A stretch of DNA of 64,000 nucleotides from Acidobacteriota bacterium (lineage in GTDB: Bacteria > Acidobacteriota > Terriglobia > Terriglobales > Acidobacteriaceae). Below, piece by piece: positions 41,153-49,832 of the stretch; positions within the stretch are counted from its first letter, which is position 1, and every line of letters starts with the position of its first letter. Under the pieces are notes generated by a model. It made no database searches, was not told the origin of the DNA, and saw only the letters and a program-made list of their open reading frames with translations. The position numbers and the translations under genes are program-made. The stretch covers positions 1-64,000 of the forward strand of contig JABDHA010000007.1 of the NCBI GenBank assembly GCA_013285705.1, written 5' to 3'.

Positions 41153-42403
41153 ATGCGAAAGCGAACGTCTTTCATTCTAGCCATAGGAATGGCATTGCCT
41201 GCCATGCTCGGCGTGGTTTCATGCCGTGCCAGAGATAAGAACTCAGAAGCGAATGCAGCGGAAATTCCCTCGGCGATCATAGCCCCGGTGACAAGAGGAA
41301 CGATTACTCATACCTTGAATCTCGCAGGCCAGTTCCAGCCCTACCAGGTTGTGGATGTCCACGCAAAAGTCTCAGGCTACATCCGGCATATCTATGTAGA
41401 CATCGGCGACAAGGTCCGTCAGGGCGAGGTGCTTGCCGTTCTAGAGGTTCCGGAACTGGATGCGCAACTGAAAGGAACTGTCTCCGAACTGGCAGGCAGC
41501 AAGGATGAAATCACCCGTGCCGAGCACGAAGTAGCGCGCGCGCAATCTGAGCATACAGCGTTACATGCTGACTACACCCGTCTCAAGCAGGCATCCGCGG
41601 CACAGCCCGGTCTGATTGCAGAACAGGAACTGGATAACGCACAGTCGAAAGATTTGGCGTCAGAAGCACAGGTGGATGCGGCCAAAGCAGCACTGTCTAC
41701 AGCGAAACAGCAGTCCGAAACCGCCAGCGCAAATCATGAAAGAGTCAGCGATCTTGCTGACTATACACGTGTCACGGCGCCGCTCAACGGCGTTATCACC
41801 TGGCGCTATGCCGATACCGGTGCTCTGATCCAGGCCGGCACCGCTTCGGATGTTCAGTCACTGCCACTCGTCAAGCTTTCGCAGAGCGATCTTCTTCGTC
41901 TGCGTCTGCCCGTTCCCGAAGATGCCGTGGAGTATATCCACGAAGGCGCAGATGTGAATGTGCAGGTAGATGCTCTCCATCGTTCCTTTGCTGGCAAAGT
42001 TGTCCGCTTCACGCGAAACGTGAGCCTGGATACGCGGACCATGGAAACCGAAATAGATGTTCCAAACAAGGATCTTTCGCTCACGCCCGGGATGTATGCG
42101 AATACCACACTGGAGTTGGAGCGCAAGGTGAACGTCCTGACGATTCCGGTGCAGGCGGTCCTGCGCAATGGCGATCAGTCTTCGGTGCTTGTGCTCGACA
42201 GTCAGAACCATGTGCAAACGCGCAAGGTGACACTCGGGTTACAGGGATCAATGCTCGTGGAAGTAAAGGAGGGACTGGCAGAAGGCGACCGCGTCATTAC
42301 AGGAGGACAATCGAACTACCAGATTGGCGAAACGGTGAAACCAAAGTTTGAGGATTTGCCGCGTACCGATGTAAGCGAAGAGCAATCAGGAGGTGAGCAG
42401 TAA
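41153..42403 (+). CDS. RND efflux periplasmic adaptor (membrane fusion protein)
   Basis: A 416-residue adaptor, a likely lipoprotein (hydrophobic leader, then LGVVSC with the lipidation Cys at about 21). It has the biotinyl-lipoyl segment (VVDVHAKVSGYIRHIYVDIGDKVRQGE), a long alpha-helical hairpin rich in Ala, Gln and Glu, the second lipoyl half (YTRVTAPLNGVITWRYADTG), a beta-barrel and the membrane-proximal domain (VLTIPVQAVLRNGDQSSV). It joins the inner-membrane pump to the outer-membrane channel. It is the first of three overlapping genes that form a complete tripartite pump. The substrate cannot be told. Confidence 0.92.
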   Translation: MRKRTSFILAIGMALPAMLGVVSCRARDKNSEANAAEIPSAIIAPVTRGTITHTLNLAGQFQPYQVVDVHAKVSGYIRHIYVDIGDKVRQGEVLAVLEVPELDAQLKGTVSELAGSKDEITRAEHEVARAQSEHTALHADYTRLKQASAAQPGLIAEQELDNAQSKDLASEAQVDAAKAALSTAKQQSETASANHERVSDLADYTRVTAPLNGVITWRYADTGALIQAGTASDVQSLPLVKLSQSDLLRLRLPVPEDAVEYIHEGADVNVQVDALHRSFAGKVVRFTRNVSLDTRTMETEIDVPNKDLSLTPGMYANTTLELERKVNVLTIPVQAVLRNGDQSSVLVLDSQNHVQTRKVTLGLQGSMLVEVKEGLAEGDRVITGGQSNYQIGETVKPKFEDLPRTDVSEEQSGGEQ

Positions 42404-45400
42404 TGCCTAAGTTTGCTCTGAAATATCCATATTTCATCATCATGGTATGCCTGGTCATTGCCGTAGTAGGTATTACGAGCATCGCGGGCATGCCGGTGGA
42501 CCTGTTCCCGAAGATCGATATTCCGGTAGTAGTGGTAGCGACATTTTATTCCGGCATGCCGCCGGAGCAGATTGAAGCCGACATCACGGATACATTTGAA
42601 CGATTCTTCACACTGGGCAGCAACATTGACCACATCGAGTCGCGGTCATTAACCGGCGTCAGTCTCATCAAGATTTATTTCAAGCCGGGAACCGATCGAA
42701 ATGCGGCACTCAGTAATATCGGGAATCTTGCCATGGCGGATTTGCGACGATTACCACCTGGGACACTGCCGCCCGTAGTGCTAGGCATGGATGCGTCGAG
42801 TCAGCCAGTGTGCCTCGTCACCTTAAAGGGCAAAGGGCTGAACGAAACCCAGCTGAAAGATCTGGCACAATTTCAGGTGCGCAATCAGATTGCAAACGTA
42901 CCCGGGGCATCGGTACCACAGCCATTTGGCGGCCGCTACCGGCAAATCATGGTGTACGTTGATCCGGTTAAGCTCGAGGCTCACAATCTCAGCCTTACGG
43001 ACGTAGTCCATGCGGTCAATGATTCGAATTTGATCCTGCCTGCAGGCGACGTTCGCATCGGTCCCAAGGATTACAACATTTATGCCAACAGCCAGGTGCC
43101 AACTCCGGATGAGATCAATGATCTTCCGCTAAAGTCGGTCGGCAATGCCTCTGTGCTGGTGAGAGATGTCGGGAAAGCTGAAGATTCAGGGACGATTCAG
43201 ACCAACATTGTGCGCATCGATGGTCAGAAATCAGTCTACGTGCCCGTGTTGAAACAGGGTGGCGATAGCAACACAATCACAATCGTGAATGGCATGAAAG
43301 CCGCCATCAAGGATCTGGTCGACATTCCATCCTCGTTGAAAACAGCGGTTGTGTTTGATCAGTCACTCTTCGTTAAATCGGCGATCAGAAATCTGATCAA
43401 AGAAGCCAGCATCGGACTCGTGCTGACCGGCGTGATGATTCTGGTATTCCTGGGAAGCCCGCGCGCAACCTTTGCCGTTCTACTCTCCATTCCTTTGTCT
43501 GCGCTCGTCTGTCTTTTAGTAATGAAGGCGATGGGCGGCTCGATCAACACGATGCTGCTGGGTGGTCTAGCGCTGGCCTTCTCCCGTCTTATCGATGATT
43601 CGGTCGTCGTTCTGGAAAATATTTTTCGATACATGGAGATGGGAGAAGCGCCATATCAGGCCGCGGAAAAAGGTGGCATGGAGGTATCGCTCGCCGTGCT
43701 TGCGGCTACCTCAACGACCTCCATCGTTTTCTTCCCGGTGACGTTCTTCGCGGGAGTAAGCAAATATCTCTTCATCGATCTCGCCCTTGGCGTCGTGCTC
43801 TCGATCTTTGCTTCCTACATTTTTGCGATGACTGTTGTGCCGCTTTATTGCTCTAAGTTCATCCGCATATCGCATGAAAAATTGCAGAAGGGAACCAGGC
43901 CGCCATCGTTCTTTCAGCGGTTCGAAGCAAAATTCAATGCATACTTCCGCCGGATGCTGGATTACTACGAGATTCAAGTCACGCGTGCCATGCAGCGACC
44001 GGGTCGAACCGCGTTCGTCATTATTGGCGGAGTGGCGGCGATCCTCATCGGGGTATTTCCATTTCTTGGCCGATCCTATTTTCCACGCACGGATCCAGGA
44101 CAATTTGTAGTCAGGATCAAGTGTCCAAACGGATCACGTATTGAGCTGAGCAATCAATACATTACTCAGGTTGAAAACGAAATCCGCCAGAGTATACCCT
44201 CTCGCGATCTAGGCATGATCGTATCCAACATCGGTATCACGCCTGATCTCTCGGCAATCTACACAACCAATTCTGCAATGGACACAGCTTTTGTCCAGGT
44301 CAGCCTTAAGGAAGATCACAAGATAGGAAGCTATGCCTACATGCAAAAGGTACGCCGCAAGCTCGCGTCGGACATGCCGGAGCTTACGACCTACTTCGAG
44401 GCAGGTGGACTGGTCGATTCAGTCATCAACCAGGGCTTGCCTGCGCCCATTCAAATTCAGATCAGCGGGAATGACCTTGATCAGTCTTTTGCCATCGCGC
44501 GGCAAATTGCCATGCAGGTTAAAGGTCTCAGAAGTGTAAGCGATGTTCTCATCCCGCAGGACCTGAAATATCCCGGCCTCGAACTCAATATTGATAGGGA
44601 ACGAGCCAGCCTCATTGGGCTATCGCCGAAAAACATTGTCGACAATGTGATTACAGCGATGAGCTCGAACGGAGTGATCGCACCCAGTTACTGGATCGAT
44701 CCAAAGACGGGAAACAACTACCTGCTCACAGTGCAATATTTCGACCAGAAAATTGCCAATATGAGCATGGATGACTTCAAGCAGATTCCCCTCCGGTCTG
44801 CAGATCAACAAAATTACACGCCACTACAGTCGGTAGCCAATATTAAGGAGATTAATACGCCGACCGAAGTCGATCACTATCAGATCCGCCGTGTTATCGA
44901 TGTCTATGTCATGCCATCCACGGAGTCGTTGGTAGGTGTGAGTCACGATGTGAACAAGATCGTTCAGAACGTTAGCAAGCCGAAGAATGTTCGCATCACG
45001 ATTCGCGGAGCGGTCGTGAACATGAACCAGTCCTTTACCAAATTCGCGATCGGCCTGCTGCTATCCATTGCCCTTGTCTACCTGATTTTGATGGCGCAAT
45101 TCACCTCGTTTGTAGACCCGTTCATCATTCTTATGGCAATTCCGCCGGGATTGGCTGGAGTGGTGCTCATTCTCTTCATGACACACAGCACGCTGAACAT
45201 CATGTCGTTAATGGGCGTCATCATGATGACCGGCATCGTGGTATCGAACAGCATCCTGATCGTCGAGTTCGCCAGCGTGCTCCATGAGCAAGGCAAGCCG
45301 CTGATGGAAGCCGTCGTACAGTCATGCAAGATCAGATTACGACCTATTCTGATGACATCTCTCGCCACATTGCTCGGCATGATACCGATGGCGCTCGGAC

Positions 45401-45561
45401 TCGAAGCGGGAAGCGAACAATACGCGCCTCTGGCCCGTGCCATCATTGGAGGACTGGGCGTTTCTGTCATCGTCACTGTTTTCCTGGTTCCTGCTGTGTA
45501 TCTGCTCATACACGGCAAACATGAAATGAAGACCTCTGTTGCAGGAGAGCATGCACAATGA
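42403..45561 (+). CDS. RND efflux transporter permease (AcrB/HAE1 type)
   Basis: A 1052-residue inner-membrane proton antiporter with the two-fold RND plan: helix 1 at the N terminus, a large periplasmic loop (about 35-330), helices 2-6, a second loop (about 560-860) and helices 8-12. In helix 4 the conserved acidic pair is present (FSRLIDDSVVVLENI). In helix 10 the segment TGIVVSNSILIVEFA has Ser where AcrB has the proton-relay Lys (K940). The start codon overlaps the adaptor's stop (TAATG) behind a strong AGGAGGTG, so the two are coupled. Confidence 0.94.
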   Translation: MPKFALKYPYFIIMVCLVIAVVGITSIAGMPVDLFPKIDIPVVVVATFYSGMPPEQIEADITDTFERFFTLGSNIDHIESRSLTGVSLIKIYFKPGTDRNAALSNIGNLAMADLRRLPPGTLPPVVLGMDASSQPVCLVTLKGKGLNETQLKDLAQFQVRNQIANVPGASVPQPFGGRYRQIMVYVDPVKLEAHNLSLTDVVHAVNDSNLILPAGDVRIGPKDYNIYANSQVPTPDEINDLPLKSVGNASVLVRDVGKAEDSGTIQTNIVRIDGQKSVYVPVLKQGGDSNTITIVNGMKAAIKDLVDIPSSLKTAVVFDQSLFVKSAIRNLIKEASIGLVLTGVMILVFLGSPRATFAVLLSIPLSALVCLLVMKAMGGSINTMLLGGLALAFSRLIDDSVVVLENIFRYMEMGEAPYQAAEKGGMEVSLAVLAATSTTSIVFFPVTFFAGVSKYLFIDLALGVVLSIFASYIFAMTVVPLYCSKFIRISHEKLQKGTRPPSFFQRFEAKFNAYFRRMLDYYEIQVTRAMQRPGRTAFVIIGGVAAILIGVFPFLGRSYFPRTDPGQFVVRIKCPNGSRIELSNQYITQVENEIRQSIPSRDLGMIVSNIGITPDLSAIYTTNSAMDTAFVQVSLKEDHKIGSYAYMQKVRRKLASDMPELTTYFEAGGLVDSVINQGLPAPIQIQISGNDLDQSFAIARQIAMQVKGLRSVSDVLIPQDLKYPGLELNIDRERASLIGLSPKNIVDNVITAMSSNGVIAPSYWIDPKTGNNYLLTVQYFDQKIANMSMDDFKQIPLRSADQQNYTPLQSVANIKEINTPTEVDHYQIRRVIDVYVMPSTESLVGVSHDVNKIVQNVSKPKNVRITIRGAVVNMNQSFTKFAIGLLLSIALVYLILMAQFTSFVDPFIILMAIPPGLAGVVLILFMTHSTLNIMSLMGVIMMTGIVVSNSILIVEFASVLHEQGKPLMEAVVQSCKIRLRPILMTSLATLLGMIPMALGLEAGSEQYAPLARAIIGGLGVSVIVTVFLVPAVYLLIHGKHEMKTSVAGEHAQ

Positions 45562-47015
45562 CGAACAAAACAAATAAAAGCCGACTCTCAACTGCATGCA
45601 TTTTTTTATTAGCGTGTATTGGCTGCAGTCCGTCGATCGCGCAGGTCTCAACCACAATGCAAGCGTTGCCGGATGCGCCGCCCACCCGCCTCATTTCGCA
45701 AAGAGATGTGCAACAGGGAGTGCTGGCAATCTCAAATGTAGCTGCTCAGTCCTCGACTGTTTCGACGAATGCGCAAGCTCCGGATGCACCGCCAAATCTG
45801 ACGCGAGCAGAAGCCGAGCAGATGGCGATCAAGAACAATCCACGCGTGAGCATCGGACGTCTGCTCGCCTTGGCGCAACATCAGGTTGTTCGAGAAACCA
45901 GAGCTGCGGAACTACCCACTGCTACCGCCAACATCACCGCGGTAGATGCGGAGGATGGGAGCCGCAGTTCAGCCGGATCGCTTACGGCGTCGCGTCTCGT
46001 TGAGCATGCGGGCGCGGGAGGGAATTTTACCCAGTTGATTACTGACTTTGGACGAACCAGAAACCTCGTTGCCTCTTCCAAACTTCAGGAAAAAGCGCAA
46101 AACGCCAATGCGCTGGCCACAACAGAAGATATTGTCCTTGCGACAGATCAGGCTTTTTACAATGCACTGCAGGCACAGGCATTGCTCAAAGTTGCGGAAC
46201 AAACTGTGGATACGCGGCACTCAACGGATACGCTAGTCAACGAATTGACAAAAAATAAACTGAAATCAACACTCGATTTGAGTTTTGCAGATGTCAACTT
46301 GTCGCAGGCGAAATTGTTGATGCTCGATGCGCAAAACAATGCTGACTCCACAATGGCGGCATTGGACGCGGTTCTGGGCCTCGACAAGCAGGTGAGATAC
46401 AACCTGGTTGATGAAAATACTCCGGTGCAACCGCCACCGCCAAGCGCCGATCCCCTCATCCAGCTTGGCCTGCAGCAGCGGCCAGATTTGCAGGCTCTAA
46501 ATTACAACCAACAGGCCACGGTAAAGTTCAATCATGCTCAACGCGATCAGATGCTCCCGACAATCAGTGCTGCTGGAACTGCGGGTAGCGTGCCGATACG
46601 ATCTGACGCATACTATACGGCGAACTGGTGGGGCGGCATCGGTGTCAACGTGAGTATTCCGATCTTCAATGGATTTCTCTACTCGGCCGAGGCGAAAGAA
46701 TCTTCCATTCGCGCACAAGCTGCATCGGAACAAAGCCGAGAGCTCCGCGATCAGATTGAACGGGACATTCGCACCTCCTGGCTGGCTGCGAATACAGCAT
46801 TTCAGCGTGTTTCCGTAACTGCCGACCTGTTGAAACAGGCGGACCTGGCGCTCACTCTGGCGCAGACGCGCTACCGGTTGGGCCTCAGCTCGATCGTTGA
46901 GTTAAGTCAAGCGCAGCTTCAGCAAACGGACGCAGCAATCGGCAATACAAATGCCCAGTATCAATACCGTCTTGCTCTCGCCACGCTCAACTATCAGACC
47001 GGATCGACTCCATGA
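45558..47015 (+). CDS. TolC-like outer-membrane efflux protein
   Basis: A 485-residue channel protein with a signal peptide (ending near CSPSIAQ, possibly a lipoprotein because a Cys follows the hydrophobic core). Two tandem OEP repeats follow: LTRAEAEQMAIKNNPRVSIGRLLALAQHQVV starts the first and LIQLGLQQRPDLQALNYNQQ the second. The C-terminal helix has ALTLAQTRYRLGLSSIVELSQAQLQ, the family's best conserved stretch. As a trimer it would form the exit duct for the pump encoded upstream. It overlaps the permease gene by four bases (ATGA). Confidence 0.93.
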   Translation: MTNKTNKSRLSTACIFLLACIGCSPSIAQVSTTMQALPDAPPTRLISQRDVQQGVLAISNVAAQSSTVSTNAQAPDAPPNLTRAEAEQMAIKNNPRVSIGRLLALAQHQVVRETRAAELPTATANITAVDAEDGSRSSAGSLTASRLVEHAGAGGNFTQLITDFGRTRNLVASSKLQEKAQNANALATTEDIVLATDQAFYNALQAQALLKVAEQTVDTRHSTDTLVNELTKNKLKSTLDLSFADVNLSQAKLLMLDAQNNADSTMAALDAVLGLDKQVRYNLVDENTPVQPPPPSADPLIQLGLQQRPDLQALNYNQQATVKFNHAQRDQMLPTISAAGTAGSVPIRSDAYYTANWWGGIGVNVSIPIFNGFLYSAEAKESSIRAQAASEQSRELRDQIERDIRTSWLAANTAFQRVSVTADLLKQADLALTLAQTRYRLGLSSIVELSQAQLQQTDAAIGNTNAQYQYRLALATLNYQTGSTP

Positions 47016-47036
47016 TGAAGAAACTGAACGCGATAC

Positions 47037-47843
47037 TTATTCGCTCTTTCCTTGAATGGAAAGCAGCTCGACTTCGAAGATAAGCGTTGAGTTTGGCCCG
47101 ATATCAGAGCCTTGGGCACGCTCACCATATGCAAGGTCCGGCGGAATAAACAGCTGCCATTTCGAGCCAACCGGCATCAATTGGAGCGCTTCTGTCCATC
47201 CCTTGATGACCTGACTCACTGCAAAGGTTGCCGGCTGACCACGCTTATAAGAACTATCAAACTCTGTGTTGTCGAGAAGTGTGCCACGGTAATTGCAGAC
47301 CACCGAGTCGCTGGCTGTAGGCTTTGGACCGCTTCCGGCAGTCAGAATTTTATATTGAAGACCGCTCGGCAACGTGACTACGCCTTCCTTCTTGCCGTTG
47401 GCTGCTAGAAATGCGTCGCCTTGTGATTTATTTGTTTGGATGAGCGCCTGCCTTTTTTCTTCCTGGTTTTTACGCACATCTTCTTGCAATGCCATCAATG
47501 CAGCTTTCGCTTCATCGTCTGTTAAAAGCGTCTTGCCGCCGGCCAACGCATCTTCTAAGCCTTGCAGTACGATCTTCGGATCGACATCTACCGAGTCTCT
47601 GTGCAGGTTTTTACCGACATTGAGTCCAATAGCGTAGCTAGCTTTATCCTTTTGCGTTTCGAGCACCAGAGGTTTTGGTTTTGTTGCAGTCGTATGCCGG
47701 GTTCTCGCCGTTGTACTCTGCGGAGTCTTCGCGGTTGATGAGCTTTTAGGGCTAGTTGTCTGTGTTTGCTGTGCCGTCGCGTTGCCCAGGCACAAAATTG
47801 CGCTTATGAGCAAAGCGTTTGCCGTGAGGAGTGATCTTTCCAT
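47037..47843 (-). CDS. FKBP-type peptidyl-prolyl cis-trans isomerase (Mip/FkpA-like)
   Basis: A 268-residue exported isomerase that speeds prolyl isomerisation during folding of envelope proteins. The signal peptide (about 1-24) is followed by a Thr/Lys-rich linker, the dimerising FKBP_N helices (about 65-150, ASYAIGLNVGKNL and LQEDVRKNQEEKRQAL) and the FKBP domain (about 160-265). The latter has VVCNYRGTLLDNTEFDSSYKRG, VIKGWTEALQLMPVG and IPPDLAYGERAQGSDIGPNS, with the usual aromatic active-site residues. It converges with the efflux operon. Confidence 0.93.
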   Translation of the reverse strand: MERSLLTANALLISAILCLGNATAQQTQTTSPKSSSTAKTPQSTTARTRHTTATKPKPLVLETQKDKASYAIGLNVGKNLHRDSVDVDPKIVLQGLEDALAGGKTLLTDDEAKAALMALQEDVRKNQEEKRQALIQTNKSQGDAFLAANGKKEGVVTLPSGLQYKILTAGSGPKPTASDSVVCNYRGTLLDNTEFDSSYKRGQPATFAVSQVIKGWTEALQLMPVGSKWQLFIPPDLAYGERAQGSDIGPNSTLIFEVELLSIQGKSE

Positions 47844-47891
47844 AACGACATCTTCGCATTGACCCGATATGTCGGCAACCGGTTCTAGGTT

Positions 47892-49763
47892 CTAAGACGC
47901 AGCATAGATCGCGACCTGTTTGGGACCAAGATGAAGCTCGACGACATGGTCATGCACCTGTGGCGTCTCATCACTGCCCGCCAGTGGATGCAGAACGGAA
48001 CAGCCGGCAAGCGCAGTATCAGCCATGTTTAGAGTAACCGTGCGAGGCTGATCGGCATTGTTCGCAGCTACTAACACACGCTCCTTGCCATCGCAACCAT
48101 GAGAAACATCTCCTGCCCGCACATAAGCGAAGGCAGTAGGGTCTTCATCGAGCACATCCTGCTGCTGCCCTGATTGCAGCACCGGATGCTCTCTGCGCAA
48201 CCGCAAAAGCATACGTACCCAGTCAAACATCTGTTGCTGTTCGGCCGTGCGAGTTGCAGATGCAAATGCGCTCTGTTGGCCGTCGGCGAAGCCTCCAGGA
48301 AAATTGCGGCGGTTGTCCGGATCAGCGCCGCCTTGCATCGCGATTTCATCGCCGGAATAAATCTGCGGCATGCCCCGCAATGTGGCCAACAGCGCAAAAG
48401 CCATTTTGAGTTCTGCAGGCGTTGCTCCGGGCTCGTTGAGAAACCGCATGGTGTCATGGTTGCCAAGAAAAGTAACAAGGCGCTCCGGGTGTGGATAAAG
48501 CCGGTCCTGACGCAGAACGTCTTCGAGCTTCGTCATCGGCTCCTGATGAATCAGCACCGAGCGCAGCGTGAAATAAATAGGAAAGTCGAATGGCGTGTAG
48601 AGGCCAGTATCGACGCCGTCGTGCTCGACGCCTCCTGCAAAGTAAGACGTGATGGTGGGATCGCTGTTGAAGACTTCGCCGACCGTTGTCAGTTTTGGAT
48701 AAAGAGCGTGCAATTGCGCGTGAAACTCTTGCCAGAATGCCCGATTCACATAAGGAAAGGTATCGATGCGAAGACCATCGAGACCCGCAGTTTCAATCCA
48801 CCAGATGGCATTTTGAATAAGGTATTTCGCAACCAGAGGATTTTCCTGGTTGAGATCGGGCAGAGCGTTGGCGAACCAGCCTTCCGTAATGTCGCGGCGC
48901 TCGCGCCAGGAAGAGTGTGGATCGGGGATCGATTGAAAATCGGTCTTGGCCACGGTGTGATTTTCAGCAGTGCCGTGGAACCAGTCGGGAAGCGGCGAAT
49001 CTTTTACCCAGGGATGCGCAGGACCTACGTGGTTCGGAACTGTATCGAGAACGATCTTCATGCCTCGATGATGCAGGGCCGAGGCGAGATGCTGATAGTC
49101 AGCCAATGTGCCGAAATGCGGATCAACGGCATACATGTCTGTCGCGCTGTAGCCGTGATAGGACTGTGGCGATGGGATGTTGTTGTAAACCGGCGTAGTC
49201 CAGACCGTTGTAATGCCCAGCGACTGCAGATAGTCGAGGTGCTGTTCGATCCCCTGGAAATCGCCGCCATGCCATCCGCGCGGCTTGGCGCGCTCTTCGG
49301 CTGATTGAGCATTGGCAGTATTTCCGTTAGCGAAGCGGTCCGTCATGATGAGATACATCACGTCAGTTGAGGAAAAACCCTGAAAGCCGGCGGATGCAGG
49401 CTTGCGCTGTTGAAGCTCGAAGTCTGCCTGCGCATTGCCATCAGAATTGGATGCGGTAATGTGAAGAGTCTGTGGTGCAGCATGAGCGCTGCGCAGCCAG
49501 ACGAATGCCCAGTGGCCATTCTGCGATGCCTGTGTCTTTTCGACTGATACATTTCTTCCGGTGACAGAGATTCGTGCGCCGGAAAGATGTTCACCGTGAA
49601 TCAGCAGCATCGGCGAAGGCATATCCGCCCACCAATTGGGAGGATCGATCTTGTCGATCACTGGCTTGTTGAGTGCAGGCGAGACACTTTGCGCTGCAAT
49701 CGTCGAAAGAGCTCCAAACAGCAGTGACGCAATAAGACTATGAAACATTGATTTCAACTTCAT
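47892..49763 (-). CDS. Exported alpha-amylase family glycosidase (cyclomaltodextrinase/neopullulanase-like)
   Basis: A 623-residue glycoside hydrolase family 13 enzyme. After a signal peptide (about 1-24, STIAAQ) comes an N-terminal Ig-like domain (DPPNWWADMPSPMLLIHGEHL) typical of cyclomaltodextrinases, the catalytic barrel and a beta C domain. Catalytic residues are visible: the nucleophile Asp in GLRIDTFPYV, the acid Glu in TVGEVFN and the third Asp in FLGNHDTMRF. It would cut alpha-1,4 glucans in the periplasm. ATG 49763 has GAGGGTGA upstream. The TonB receptor gene just before it probably imports or binds the same glucan. A terminator hairpin stands between the two genes. Confidence 0.9.
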   Translation of the reverse strand: MKLKSMFHSLIASLLFGALSTIAAQSVSPALNKPVIDKIDPPNWWADMPSPMLLIHGEHLSGARISVTGRNVSVEKTQASQNGHWAFVWLRSAHAAPQTLHITASNSDGNAQADFELQQRKPASAGFQGFSSTDVMYLIMTDRFANGNTANAQSAEERAKPRGWHGGDFQGIEQHLDYLQSLGITTVWTTPVYNNIPSPQSYHGYSATDMYAVDPHFGTLADYQHLASALHHRGMKIVLDTVPNHVGPAHPWVKDSPLPDWFHGTAENHTVAKTDFQSIPDPHSSWRERRDITEGWFANALPDLNQENPLVAKYLIQNAIWWIETAGLDGLRIDTFPYVNRAFWQEFHAQLHALYPKLTTVGEVFNSDPTITSYFAGGVEHDGVDTGLYTPFDFPIYFTLRSVLIHQEPMTKLEDVLRQDRLYPHPERLVTFLGNHDTMRFLNEPGATPAELKMAFALLATLRGMPQIYSGDEIAMQGGADPDNRRNFPGGFADGQQSAFASATRTAEQQQMFDWVRMLLRLRREHPVLQSGQQQDVLDEDPTAFAYVRAGDVSHGCDGKERVLVAANNADQPRTVTLNMADTALAGCSVLHPLAGSDETPQVHDHVVELHLGPKQVAIYAAS

Positions 49764-49778
49764 CTCAATCACCCTCTG

Positions 49779-49814
49779 AAAAAAAGCGCCACGCCGGAAG
49801 AGCCGCCGTGGCGC
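49779..49814 (-). terminator. Intrinsic terminator between TonB receptor and amylase genes
   Basis: On the minus strand GCGCCACG (from 49814) pairs with CGTGGCGC (ending 49786), with further inner pairs, and seven T residues (49785-49779) follow. It sits 19 bases after the receptor's stop and only 15 bases before the amylase ATG. It should end most receptor transcripts, so amylase expression depends on read-through or on antitermination. Confidence 0.8.
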
Positions 49815-49832
49815 GAGTGAAAACAACTTCAA

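Noticed and set aside
48174-49304. A 376-codon open frame on the plus strand.
   Set aside because: It is the mirror of the amylase gene, whose catalytic motifs are intact on the other strand; the frame has no family likeness.
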